DNA of 64,000 bases from Brachybacterium avium (GTDB taxonomy: Bacteria > Actinomycetota > Actinomycetes > Actinomycetales > Dermabacteraceae): NCBI RefSeq assembly GCF_002216795.1, contig NZ_CP022316.1, positions 1,488,001 to 1,552,000 of the forward strand, in the 5' to 3' direction. The position numbers and the translations under genes are program-made. Shown in pieces: positions 28,147 through 35,842 of this stretch. Under the pieces are notes generated by a model, which searched no databases, was not told the origin of the DNA, and worked only from the letters and a program-made list of their open reading frames with translations. Position 1 is the stretch's first letter; each line of letters starts with the position of its first letter.

Positions 28147-28160
28147 CATAGGAGATACCC

Positions 28161-28481
28161 ATGGCTCCTACGACAGAGGCTTCCCAGTCACTGCGCGAAA
28201 CGCTCAGCGCGCGCCGCGGTGAGATCGTCGAGGTTCTTCTGCGCTACGGAGCGCACAATCCTCGCGTCTTCGGCTCTGTCGCTCGCGGCGATGCCATGGC
28301 CTCCAGCGACATCGACCTGTTGGTCGACCTCGAGCCGCACCGAGGCAATGAACTGATGCGCGTCGCCGGCATCGGTGAGGAGCTCAGTCTGCTGATGGGC
28401 GTCAGGGTCGACGTGGTGACCGCGTCATTGCTCAGAGATCCCGTCTCGCGCACCGCTCTCGCCGATGCGGTCAGTCTGTGA
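28161..28481 (+). CDS. MNT-type minimal nucleotidyltransferase (antitoxin of HEPN-MNT pairs)
   Basis: A 106-residue nucleotidyltransferase domain with the signature GSVARGDAMASSDIDLLVDL, in which the two Asp of SDIDLL bind metal. In HEPN-MNT systems the MNT protein AMPylates and silences the HEPN ribonuclease. Its stop overlaps a GTG that begins a HEPN-like reading frame, the usual operon layout, but that toxin is deleted internally (next entry). AGGAG at 28150-28154 belongs to the right end of the IS110 element, so the insertion has replaced the native 5' region. The protein itself looks complete. Confidence 0.85.
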   Translation: MAPTTEASQSLRETLSARRGEIVEVLLRYGAHNPRVFGSVARGDAMASSDIDLLVDLEPHRGNELMRVAGIGEELSLLMGVRVDVVTASLLRDPVSRTALADAVSL

Positions 28482-28563
28482 GCAGAACGTCGGACCAGCG
28501 CTTCACATCGTCGATCACGAGCTCCTCCCGTTGGCCGAGACGCTGAAGAAACGGCTCCGCTGA
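28478..28563 (+). pseudogene. remnant of a HEPN (DUF86-like) toxin gene with internal deletion
   Basis: GTG 28478 overlaps the MNT stop and opens a frame reading VSRTSDQRF, which resembles the N-terminus of DUF86/HEPN toxins. From about 28498 a frame shifted by -1 reads LHIVDHELLPLAETLKKRLR then stops at 28561-28563, which resembles the C-terminus of the same family. Only about 28 codons remain where 110-140 are expected. The catalytic RxxxxH motif is gone, so no active toxin can be made. The family assignment rests on two short segments. Confidence 0.55.
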
Positions 28564-28606
28564 ACCGGCTCCACCAACTTGCGCGGGAACTCCACCGGGA
28601 GCGTCG

Positions 28607-28978
28607 CTAGGACTCCGTCTGCTGCGAGCTGTCCTCGAGGTGGCGGTAGATGAACGCCTCGACCTGGCCGTCCGGGGTGTGCACGGAGATCGGGATGCGC
28701 GCATACCCCTCGCCCTCGAAGTCGTCGAGCCGGTCCCAGTTCGCGGGGAGATCCGCCGAGTCGAGGACGTGCACCTCCACCTGCTCGCCGCCTGGATCGG
28801 GGACGAACGCCGGGTAGCCGTGGCCGTGGGTCCTCCCCCATCCGTCCTGGCTCAGGTGGCCCCGCACGTACCCGAGGCTCCACCGCCCGCGCAGTTCCGC
28901 GACGTGATGGTGGTTCGACCGGCCCGGGGCGAGCGTGCCGTAGGTGGCGAGTCGGTGGCTGAGCGGGGTGCTGCTCAT
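28607..28978 (-). CDS. gamma-glutamylcyclotransferase family protein
   Basis: A 123-residue AIG2/GGCT-fold protein. The substrate-binding motif YGTLAPG is at residues 13-19 (ATYGTLAPGRSNHH). The likely catalytic acid is the Glu of LDDFEGEGYARIPI, and the fold closes with VEAFIYRH. Such enzymes release 5-oxoproline from gamma-glutamyl compounds. GAGAGGAAG precedes ATG 28978. The gene stands alone between the decayed toxin locus and the potassium uptake pair, on the opposite strand from the MNT gene. Confidence 0.85.
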   Translation of the reverse strand: MSSTPLSHRLATYGTLAPGRSNHHHVAELRGRWSLGYVRGHLSQDGWGRTHGHGYPAFVPDPGGEQVEVHVLDSADLPANWDRLDDFEGEGYARIPISVHTPDGQVEAFIYRHLEDSSQQTES

Positions 28979-29039
28979 CGGGCTTCCTCTCCGGGGGACG
29001 ACGGCGGGCCTCGACCCTACGAGACGAGGGGCGGGCCGC

Positions 29040-29741
29040 TCAGGACATGGCGCGGCTGAACCTCTCAGCCTGCTTCGTGGGGCCGGTGACCAGGATCGTG
29101 TCCCCCTCCTGCAGCACCGTGTCCTGGGTGGCGGGCTGCCAGCTGCCGCCCGCCGGCTTCACCGAGGTGACGGTGACGCCGTAGCGGCGGCGGATGCCGC
29201 TGTCGCCGAGCTGCAGCCCGGCGTGCTCGGGGCTCAGAGCGGTCTTGACCATCGCGAAGTCGGTGTCGATCTCGATGAAGTCCTGCATGGTGCCCAGCAC
29301 GATGTGAGCCACCCGTCGACCCATGTCCTTCTCCGGGTAGATCACGTGCGGGACGCCCAGCTGTTCGAGGATCAGCCCGTGCGGGTCGCTCACGGCCTTC
29401 GCCCAGATCGTGCGGATGCTGAAGCGCAGCAGCAGCGAGGTGACCAGGATGCTGGCCTGGATGTCGCTGCCGATCGCGATGACGACGCGGTCGAACTCGG
29501 GGATCGAGAGCTGGCGCAGCACCTCCTCGCGGGTGGCGTCGGCGACGACTGCGTGGGTGAGCCGGCCGTTGAGTGCCTGGACGGTGTCCTCGCGCACATC
29601 GATGCCGAGCACCTCGGCGCCCTCGTCCATGAGCTCGAGGGCGAGGGACTGGCCGAAGCGGCCCAGTCCGATGACCGCGACCGAGCTGTCGGAGGTCGGG
29701 CCGGAGGAGAGACCGCTGCGGAAGAGTCTGTGCTTAGCCAA
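29040..29741 (-). CDS. potassium uptake regulatory subunit (TrkA/KtrA)
   Basis: A cytoplasmic gating subunit of the KtrB-type K+ channel, 233 aa. The RCK-N Rossmann domain begins VAVIGLGRFGQSLALELM with acidic GIDVRED at the end of strand 2, typical for nucleotide binding. It runs to about residue 145 (HVIYPEKDMGRRVAH). The RCK-C domain follows (residues 155-230, ending DTILVTGPTKQAERF). The start is a TTG at 29741 inside the last codons of ktrB, giving an 8-base overlap and translational coupling. Length matches KtrA proteins, with an extra 20-residue N-terminus. Confidence 0.92.
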   Translation of the reverse strand: MAKHRLFRSGLSSGPTSDSSVAVIGLGRFGQSLALELMDEGAEVLGIDVREDTVQALNGRLTHAVVADATREEVLRQLSIPEFDRVVIAIGSDIQASILVTSLLLRFSIRTIWAKAVSDPHGLILEQLGVPHVIYPEKDMGRRVAHIVLGTMQDFIEIDTDFAMVKTALSPEHAGLQLGDSGIRRRYGVTVTSVKPAGGSWQPATQDTVLQEGDTILVTGPTKQAERFSRAMS

Positions 29742-31095
29742 TGATCGACCTTTCCTTGGGGAGGTCGTAGAGGAGTGCGCGCCGGCGCAGGGCGAGGCCG
29801 GTGGCGACGGTGATCGGGCCCAGGCGTCCGATGAACATGAGCGCCACGATGATCAGCTGCCCGCCGACGGGAAGGCCCGCGGTGATCCCCGTGGACAGGC
29901 CCACGGTCGCGAAGGCAGAGACCACCTCGAACAGGATCTGGTCGAGGGAGAAGTCGGTCATGAGCATGATCGCGATGGTGGAGACGGCGACGAGGCCGAC
30001 GGCCATCACGATGACGGTGATCGCCTGTCGATGCACCGCCCGGGAGAGCCGCTTGCCGAAGACCGTGACGGCTCCGGCACCGCGCAGCTCACCGAGCATG
30101 AGGAAGAACAGCACGGCGAAGGTGGTGACCTTGATGCCGCCCGCAGTGCCTGCAGGGCCGCCGCCGATGAACATCAGCAGATCCATGCCCAGCCAGGACG
30201 CGGGATCCATCGCCGCGGTGTCGATCGAGTTGAAGCCTGCCGTGCGGGTGTAGGCGGACATCGCGAAGCCGTTGAGGATCCGCAGATGAGGAGGCATCCC
30301 GCCGAGGGTCGCCGGGTTCGTCCACTCGAGGGCCGTGATGAAGACGGTGCCGAGCACGAGCAGCAGCGGCGTCGCCGCGAGCACGATCCGGGTGTTCATG
30401 GTCCACAGCCGCACGGTGCCCAGGTGCTTGATGATCTGCACGAGCACGGGGAACCCGAGCCCGGCCAGCACCGTCGCGCCGCTGGTGGTCAGGAGCACCA
30501 CCGGGTCGTCGGAGAAGGACATGAGGCTGTCGCTGTAGAGCGCGAACCCGGCGTTGTTGAACGAGGAGACGGCGTGGAAGACGCCGAGCCACAGCGCCTG
30601 AGGCCACGTCTCGCCGTAGGCGAGGGCGAAGCGCAGCGTGAGGATCACCGCCGCGATCGCCTCGATGAGGAGCGAGATCCGCACGACGCTCATCACGAGG
30701 GTGCGCACGTCCTCGATGCCGAAGCTCTTGACCTCCGCGGCGGCGGTGAGTTTCGCGCGCAGGGACAGCTTGCGGACCACGGCGATCCCCACCACGGAGG
30801 CGAAGGTCATCACGCCGAAACCGCCGACCTGGATCAGCGCGAGGATCACGACCTGCCCGAAGGTGGTCCAGAAGACGGGGGTGTCGACCACGATCAGCCC
30901 CGTGACGCACAGCGAGGAGACCGCGGTGAACAGCGCCTCCATCGTCTCGGCGCCGCCGGGTCCGGCGGAGGCGGCGGGGTGCATCAGCAGGAGGGTCCCC
31001 AGGACGGTGCTGAGGGCGAAGCCCAGAAAGACGGTCCGCGTGGGACGCGGTCGCCGATCGGTGGCGGAAGGGCGGCGGAGCCCGAATGGTGGCAC
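29734..31095 (-). CDS. potassium uptake channel subunit (TrkH/KtrB)
   Basis: A K+-translocating membrane subunit of 453 aa from the chosen start, of the superfamily of K+ transporters. The four selectivity-filter-like repeats are visible as SSLCVTGL, SSFNNAGFA, YTRTAGFNSID and ATVGLSTGITAG. The membrane-loop segment GGGPAGTAGGIKVTTF is conserved. GTG 31095 is chosen because TAGCAT lies 7 bases upstream, suggesting a leaderless mRNA; an in-frame GTG at 31155 would add a basic 20-residue extension. It is cotranscribed with the downstream RCK subunit. Confidence 0.9.
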   Translation of the reverse strand: MPPFGLRRPSATDRRPRPTRTVFLGFALSTVLGTLLLMHPAASAGPGGAETMEALFTAVSSLCVTGLIVVDTPVFWTTFGQVVILALIQVGGFGVMTFASVVGIAVVRKLSLRAKLTAAAEVKSFGIEDVRTLVMSVVRISLLIEAIAAVILTLRFALAYGETWPQALWLGVFHAVSSFNNAGFALYSDSLMSFSDDPVVLLTTSGATVLAGLGFPVLVQIIKHLGTVRLWTMNTRIVLAATPLLLVLGTVFITALEWTNPATLGGMPPHLRILNGFAMSAYTRTAGFNSIDTAAMDPASWLGMDLLMFIGGGPAGTAGGIKVTTFAVLFFLMLGELRGAGAVTVFGKRLSRAVHRQAITVIVMAVGLVAVSTIAIMLMTDFSLDQILFEVVSAFATVGLSTGITAGLPVGGQLIIVALMFIGRLGPITVATGLALRRRALLYDLPKERSIIG

Positions 31096-31102
31096 GCGCG
31101 GA

Positions 31103-31108
31103 ATGCTA
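31103..31108 (-). promoter_or_regulatory. -10 box of the ktrB-like gene
   Basis: TAGCAT on the minus strand, 7 bases before GTG 31095. It fits a leaderless transcript; the -35 region is weak. Confidence 0.4.
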
Positions 31109-31277
31109 CGCCCGCTCCAGGCGGCCGGCGCCCTCACCACGGCGCTGCGCCTCACCGATGCGGAGAGCGTTCATCTCCAGGCCCTCGCGAGCACCGCGGG
31201 ACCGGGCGCCGCGGCGGCGGCGATCTCCTCAGCCGGTTCGCGAGGGGCGCCTCCCGCGTACGGCGGCGCTCAGATGC

Positions 31278-32390
31278 TCATGCGGAGACCTTCTGCTCGG
31301 GGCGGGCGGGGACGGTGGGATCGCCGGGGAACAGCCGGCGGCCCAGCCACAGCGAGACGTAGACCAGCCCGACCAGCACGGGGACCTCGATGAGCGGCCC
31401 GACGACGCCCGCGAGCGCCTGCCCGGAGGTGACGCCGAAGGTGCCGATCGCCACCGCGATCGCGAGCTCGAAGTTGTTGCCGGAGGCGGTGAAGGCGACG
31501 GTGGTGGACTTCGCGTAGTTCAGGCCCACGGCGCGCGCGGCGAACAGCGAGAGGAGGAACATGCCCACGAAGTAGCCCAGCAGCGGCAGGGCGATGCGGG
31601 CGACGTCCCAGGGGCTGGAGGTGATCGCCTCCCCCTGCAGGGCGAACAGCAGCACGATCGTGAACAGCAGTCCGTACATGGCGAAGGGGCCGATCCGGGG
31701 CAGGAAGCGGTTCTCGTACCAGTCGCGGCCCTTGGCGCGCTCCCCGAAGGTCCGGGTGAGGAAGCCGGCGAGCAGCGGCATCCCGAGGAACACCAGCACG
31801 GAGAGCACGATCGCGCCGACGGAGAACTCGGCGGAGGTCACGGGCAGCCCCAGCCAGGCCGGCAGCACCTGCAGGTAGAACCAGCCGAGCGCCCCGAAGG
31901 CGAGGACCTGGAAGACGGAGTTGATGGCGACCAGCACGGCGGCGGCCTCCCGGTCACCGCAGGCGAGGTCGTTCCAGATGAACACCATCGCGATGCAGCG
32001 GGCCAGCCCGACGACGATCAGTCCGGTGCGATATTCGGGGAGATCGGCGAGCAGCAGCCAGGCCAGGGCGAACATGAGTGCCGGGCCCACGATCCAGTTC
32101 AGCACGAGCGACAGGACCATCAGCCTGCGGTCGGCGGTGATGCGGCGGGCCTCGTCGTAGCGGACCTTGGCCAGGACCGGGTACATCATCACCAGCAGGC
32201 CGATCGCGATGGGGACCGAGATGCCCGCGACGGACATGCTCTCCAGGGCCTGGTTCAGGCCGGGCACGAGGCGCCCCAGTGCCAGGCCCAGGACCATGGC
32301 GGCGATGATCCAGACCGGCAGGAACCGGTCCAGGAACGACATCTCCCCGGCGACACCGGTCGGTGCGCTGGGTGCGGTGGTCGTCGTCAT
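31278..32390 (-). CDS. arsenite efflux permease, ACR3 family
   Basis: An As(III) exporter of 370 aa with ten hydrophobic helices. The diagnostic ACR3 segment is VGLARCIAMVFIWNDLACGD, carrying the conserved Cys of helix 4; SVFQVLAFGALGWFYLQVLP and AFTASGNNFELAIAVAIGTFG are also family-typical. It is divergent from an arsR repressor with a shared regulatory gap, so it forms a minimal arsenic resistance unit. No arsC reductase is present next to it, so it would export arsenite directly or depend on a reductase elsewhere. The start at ATG 32390 is followed by a 15-residue polar leader. Confidence 0.93.
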   Translation of the reverse strand: MTTTTAPSAPTGVAGEMSFLDRFLPVWIIAAMVLGLALGRLVPGLNQALESMSVAGISVPIAIGLLVMMYPVLAKVRYDEARRITADRRLMVLSLVLNWIVGPALMFALAWLLLADLPEYRTGLIVVGLARCIAMVFIWNDLACGDREAAAVLVAINSVFQVLAFGALGWFYLQVLPAWLGLPVTSAEFSVGAIVLSVLVFLGMPLLAGFLTRTFGERAKGRDWYENRFLPRIGPFAMYGLLFTIVLLFALQGEAITSSPWDVARIALPLLGYFVGMFLLSLFAARAVGLNYAKSTTVAFTASGNNFELAIAVAIGTFGVTSGQALAGVVGPLIEVPVLVGLVYVSLWLGRRLFPGDPTVPARPEQKVSA

Positions 32391-32411
32391 GACGGGGCCT
32401 GCCTCTTCCTA

Positions 32412-32427
32412 TCGACGGATATCGATG
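32412..32427. promoter_or_regulatory. candidate ArsR operator
   Basis: ATCGA-N6-TCGAT inverted repeat in the gap between the divergent ACR3 and arsR genes. The half-site spacing matches the ATCAA-N6-TTGAT layout of many ArsR/SmtB sites. Confidence 0.45.
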
Positions 32428-32474
32428 CGAACGCTAGCCCGTCGCATAGAAGACCGTCAATGTATGGTGGGTCC

Positions 32475-32912
32475 ATGTCCCCCACCACGCCCACCCGCCC
32501 GGAGAGCATCCCGACGCCGAGCGTCGGACCGGGAACCCCGGAGCACGGTGCGAAGCCCGGTTCGGGCGCCTCGTCCTGCGAGCCGGGCGCGTCGGCCGCA
32601 CTAGACTGCTGTGCGCTCGGCGCCGGCCCGATCGGCGCCGCGGAGGCGGAGCATCTGGCCCTGCGGCTGAAGGCGCTCTCGGACCCGACCCGGCTCCAGC
32701 TGCTGTCCCATGTGGCCGCGCGCGGCTGCGGGGACGTGTGCGCCTGCGATCTCACCGCGCCGCTCGGGATCTCTCAGCCCACCGTCAGCCACCACATGAA
32801 GAAGCTGGTCGAGGCCGGTCTGCTGACCCGCGAGCAGAAGGGGCGCTGGGCGCACTACTCGGTGGTCCCGTCGGCCTTCGCGGAGCTGCGCGCCTTCCTC
32901 GACCTCGGCTGA
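32475..32912 (+). CDS. arsR: ArsR-family arsenic-responsive repressor
   Basis: A winged-helix repressor of 145 aa that leaves DNA on binding As(III). The HTH region is LALRLKALSDPTRLQLLSHV, then DLTAPLGISQPTVSHHMKKL, with the wing GRWAHYSVV. Cysteines sit at positions 85, 89 and 91 (CGDVCACDL, helix 3), plus a vicinal Cys45-Cys46 pair (ALDCCALG). The N-terminal pair resembles the arsenic site of Corynebacterium glutamicum ArsR. The first 40 residues are a Pro/Ser-rich tail. ATG 32475 follows GGTGGG; ATG 32460 in the same frame is the alternative. It is divergent from the efflux gene it should control. Confidence 0.9.
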   Translation: MSPTTPTRPESIPTPSVGPGTPEHGAKPGSGASSCEPGASAALDCCALGAGPIGAAEAEHLALRLKALSDPTRLQLLSHVAARGCGDVCACDLTAPLGISQPTVSHHMKKLVEAGLLTREQKGRWAHYSVVPSAFAELRAFLDLG

Positions 32913-32941
32913 ACCGGATCCCACCGCGCGGCCGCGCCCGG

Positions 32942-33640
32942 TCAGCCCGCGACCAGCGCCGCCACGATCGGCAGCACGATCGTCATGACCAGTGCGTTCA
33001 TCACCATGGCGGCGCTGGACCAGCCACCGGCCACAGTGGATTCGGCGAGCACCCGCGAGGTGCCGATGCCGTGGGACGTGAGGCCGACGGCGAAGCCGCG
33101 CGCCCGCTCGTCCCGCACTCGCGCGAGCGACAGCAGCGCGGGCCCGAAGGCCGCGCCCAGCACCCCGGAGACCATGGTGAGCACGATCGCGAGCGGCACC
33201 GAGGCATGCAGCGCCTCGGCGATCGACAGCCCGACGGGTGAGGTCACCGAGCGGGGCAGCGCCGCGAGCAGCACGTCGTCCCCGACACCGAAGAGCTGCA
33301 GGACGCCGACGGTGATCGCGATGCTGAACACCCCGCCGGCCACCAGGGCGGCGATCACCGCCGGCGCCGAGCCGGCCAGCGCCCGACCGTTGCGCAAAAG
33401 CGGCAGGGCGAGGGCGACCGTGGCGGGGCCGAGGAGCATCGTCAGCAGGCTCACCTGCTCGAGATAGACCGCGTACGGCAGGCCGGTCAGCTCCAGCACC
33501 GTCGCGACGATCGCGACGGTGACCAGCACCGGGGAGAGCACGCCGGGCCGGCCCAGCCGGTGGTAGAGCCAGTACGCGACCAGGTAGGCGCCGAGGGTGA
33601 GGACGAGCCCGAAGACGGGCAGGTGGATGAGGGTGCTCAT
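32942..33640 (-). CDS. lrgB: LrgB-family membrane protein
   Basis: A 232-residue integral membrane protein of the LrgB/CidB/YohK family, associated with holin-like control of lysis or with glycolate/pyruvate transport. The family segments are LLGPATVALALPLL, SVTSPVGLSIAEAL, GAAFGPALLSL and the highly conserved GLTSHGIGTSRVL. ATG 33640 overlaps the lrgA stop by 4 bases. A longer open frame upstream in the same phase is an artefact lying over lrgA. It converges with arsR, with 29 bases between stops. Confidence 0.92.
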   Translation of the reverse strand: MSTLIHLPVFGLVLTLGAYLVAYWLYHRLGRPGVLSPVLVTVAIVATVLELTGLPYAVYLEQVSLLTMLLGPATVALALPLLRNGRALAGSAPAVIAALVAGGVFSIAITVGVLQLFGVGDDVLLAALPRSVTSPVGLSIAEALHASVPLAIVLTMVSGVLGAAFGPALLSLARVRDERARGFAVGLTSHGIGTSRVLAESTVAGGWSSAAMVMNALVMTIVLPIVAALVAG

Positions 33641-34038
33641 GCCGGTGCCTCCGCGCCCCGTCGGCGGTCCTGGCGGCGCAGCAGAGCCTGCAGCACCATC
33701 CCGGAGACGATCAGCGGCACCAGGAAGGAGCCGCCGACGGCGAGCGCGAGCGGCAGCGCGTTCTCGGCGAGGGTCCGCAGCTCCAGGATGATCCCGACAC
33801 AGGGCGGGACGAACAGCAGCTGCAGGTGGGCGAGCAGCGGGGTGGCGGCCGGCTCGGCCGCCCGGACCACCGCGCGGGTGGGCCGGAGGATCCCGAGCAG
33901 CACGAGCAGCAGGATCCCGAGGACCACCCCGGGTACAGGGATGCCCCACAGCGCCGACGCGGCCAGGCCCACCATCTGCGCGAGCAGCAGGACCACGAGG
34001 CCGAGCAGCACGGGAGGCAGGAGGGCGGCGCGTGACAT
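33637..34038 (-). CDS. lrgA: LrgA/CidA-family holin-like protein
   Basis: A 133-residue protein with four hydrophobic segments. The family core is IPVPGVVLGILLLVLLGILRP, followed by LLFVPPCVGIILEL, matching the LFVPA.vGl motif of CidA/LrgA proteins. With LrgB it forms the usual two-gene operon. ATG 34038 has a TATCCT box 7 bases upstream and no Shine-Dalgarno, suggesting a leaderless mRNA. The frame continues open upstream, but without family similarity. Confidence 0.9.
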   Translation of the reverse strand: MSRAALLPPVLLGLVVLLLAQMVGLAASALWGIPVPGVVLGILLLVLLGILRPTRAVVRAAEPAATPLLAHLQLLFVPPCVGIILELRTLAENALPLALAVGGSFLVPLIVSGMVLQALLRRQDRRRGAEAPA

Positions 34039-34045
34039 CCCGGTC

Positions 34046-34051
34046 AGGATA
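34046..34051 (-). promoter_or_regulatory. -10 box of lrgAB (leaderless)
   Basis: TATCCT on the minus strand, 7 bases before ATG 34038 of lrgA. Confidence 0.45.
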
Positions 34052-34329
34052 GCCCGGGAGGCATCACGAGATCCGCGTTGACCACGGCTGACACCACCCG
34101 CAGACCATCCTCCCAGAACGCGGCCGTGACCAGCAGCGATTCTGAGACTCCGCGCGCTTCCGAGCCGAATGTGGCCTGTCCCGCAGGAGCGGAGGATCAC
34201 GCCGGGCTTGCCGCGACAGGCCTGCTCCCGACAGCGTGGGGCCTCCTCGCAGCGCGGGGCGCGCCGCTGATGACCGGCACTCGAGGCGTCCCTGCGTCGC
34301 CCCGCACGTACTCCTCGGAGGTCTCCGGG

Positions 34330-34977
34330 ATGACCAGTCCCCTGCACACCACCCTCAGCCGACGCACCGCACTGCGCGGGCTCGGCGCCGTCGGCCTCAC
34401 CGCCGCGGCCGGCCTGTTCGCCACCTCGCAGGCCCACGCCGCCAGCGACCTCGTGGTCGTCGACCAGCACGGGACCGGCCGCTGGGGAGGAGAGAACTGC
34501 GGCCCGGCCTCGGCCGTCATCGCCCTGGTCGCCGCCGGCCGGCAGGTCGAGCACTACGTCTCGGGAACAGAAGGCTCCGCGAAGGGCGGGAACTCCCGCG
34601 CCGTCCAGGAGATGCGCGCGCGCTGCGGCCTGTCGCCGTGGGAGGACCCAGCGGTCAAGACCGTCGACTACACCGGCGCCTACCTCGAGGACCTCGAAGC
34701 GGGGATCCGCGACACCGACGGTACGGCCACGCACTCCCGGTTCAAGGAAGGGCTCGAGACCGCCGCCCACGGCTCTGTCGTGATCCTGCACGTCCACCAC
34801 GGCAGGCTGCTCGGAGAGGACGCGGACTACGGCCACTTCGTCGTCGCCCAGGGCAAGGACGCCGACGGGAACATCCTGGTCTCCGATCCGGGGCGGGCCC
34901 AGCAGATCGGCATCACCGGATACTCGCGCGAGCACCTGCTGCAGGCCCGGCTGGGCGATGCCACGATCGTCAGCTGA
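34330..34977 (+). CDS. Tat-exported C39-like cysteine peptidase domain protein
   Basis: A secreted protein of 215 aa. The N-terminus has a twin-arginine signal (LSRRTALRGLGAVGLTAA) with a likely cleavage after SQAHA. The mature part resembles the Peptidase C39-like fold: the Gln-less nucleophile region WGGENCGPASAVIAL holds the Cys, and HFVVAQGKDADGNILVSDPG holds the His and Asp. It may be a true peptidase or an inactive binding domain. GGAGG lies 8 bases before ATG 34330; the frame is open upstream but a Tat signal directly at this Met settles the start. It is monocistronic, with no bacteriocin partner visible. Confidence 0.82.
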   Translation: MTSPLHTTLSRRTALRGLGAVGLTAAAGLFATSQAHAASDLVVVDQHGTGRWGGENCGPASAVIALVAAGRQVEHYVSGTEGSAKGGNSRAVQEMRARCGLSPWEDPAVKTVDYTGAYLEDLEAGIRDTDGTATHSRFKEGLETAAHGSVVILHVHHGRLLGEDADYGHFVVAQGKDADGNILVSDPGRAQQIGITGYSREHLLQARLGDATIVS

Positions 34978-35088
34978 GTGCCCTCCCCCGCTCCCGTGGG
35001 CCCACCGCCGCGCAGGCCGGGCCACACCCCCGGGTGCTCAGCCCCCGGCCTCGAGCGGGCCAACCGTCCACTCCGTGGTTCCGATCTC

Positions 35089-35841
35089 TCAGAACACCTT
35101 GAGGTCGAGGAGCGAAGCAGCCGCTCGCAGGTCCCGATCATTCGCATCGATCACTGTGTCCCGACCGGCTTCGTACTCCGTCGCGACGGCGTCCACGACG
35201 TCTTCGGCCGGGCCGAACCGATCCAGATCAACCCACAGCGCATAGCACCCCACCTCCTGTCCATGACGAGAGGAGTACCTGAGTCCGATCGGCAACTCGC
35301 CGGACGGAAGCGTGGTGCGACTCAGCCACCAGGCAACCTGAGTGGTGAAGACTCGGTCATTTCCTGTCAACGATGAGACATCGATGCTCCGAGGATTCTC
35401 ACGGAACTGCCCAGGCGCCCAGGATTCTGCGGTTGCCCTCAGAAAACTGATCGTCGCGGAATCCAACAGATCGATCACCACGCCCGTCGACGGCTGTCGC
35501 GGTGAGATTCTCGTGATGCGCCGGACGTCTCGCCACTGACGGGCGATTCGTCCCGGAGCCATGTGCCCGAGGTCCTCCCACTGAGTCGAGACCGATTCCG
35601 CGTCGTCATCGTCGAAGAGCTCATCGAGTTCCAGGGGTGAGGTTTCCGCATACGAGAGAGCCTCCAGAAAGGCTCCCTGCCGCGAGGTGGCCCCATAGAC
35701 GACGGCCCAGCCAGGTATATCGAACCTGCTCCAAGCCAGGTCAGGTGTCCCGGAGCGCTGCGGAGGATTCAGCGGACCGTACTCGAACTTGTGGACCCGC
35801 CACAGCCCATCGGGGAACGAGACCAGCGCGGGAACCTTCAC
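35089..35841 (-). CDS. RES-domain toxin
   Basis: A 250-residue RES-domain protein, the toxin of RES-Xre pairs; such toxins degrade NAD+. The three name-giving residues are in RVHKFEY (Arg), VVYGATSRQGAFLEALSY (Glu) and a downstream Ser in the WWLSRTTL region. GTG 35841 is chosen: it sits 1 base after the antitoxin stop, implying translational coupling. An upstream in-frame ATG at 35910 would lie inside the antitoxin gene. The region is visibly less GC-rich than its neighbours, which suggests transfer. The toxin lies downstream of the antitoxin, the standard order. Confidence 0.85.
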   Translation of the reverse strand: MKVPALVSFPDGLWRVHKFEYGPLNPPQRSGTPDLAWSRFDIPGWAVVYGATSRQGAFLEALSYAETSPLELDELFDDDDAESVSTQWEDLGHMAPGRIARQWRDVRRITRISPRQPSTGVVIDLLDSATISFLRATAESWAPGQFRENPRSIDVSSLTGNDRVFTTQVAWWLSRTTLPSGELPIGLRYSSRHGQEVGCYALWVDLDRFGPAEDVVDAVATEYEAGRDTVIDANDRDLRAAASLLDLKVF

Positions 35842-35842
35842 G

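Larger units (their letters stand above)
26812..28157 (+). mobile_element. IS110-family insertion sequence (approximate ends)
   Basis: The element contains one DEDD transposase gene and a non-coding left region of about 240 bases. IS110 elements lack terminal inverted repeats, so the ends are estimates. The right end is placed shortly after the transposase stop at TTGACATAGGAG, a sequence style common at IS110 right ends. The left end is placed near a TACGAT box at 26806-26811. The left neighbour is the ABC exporter gene; the right neighbour is the MNT gene, whose Shine-Dalgarno lies inside the element's last bases. Confidence 0.6.

Noticed and set aside
32942..33949. LrgB with a 100-residue N-terminal extension
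   Set aside because: The extension is out-of-frame reading of lrgA; ATG 33640 with the 4-base overlap is the natural start.
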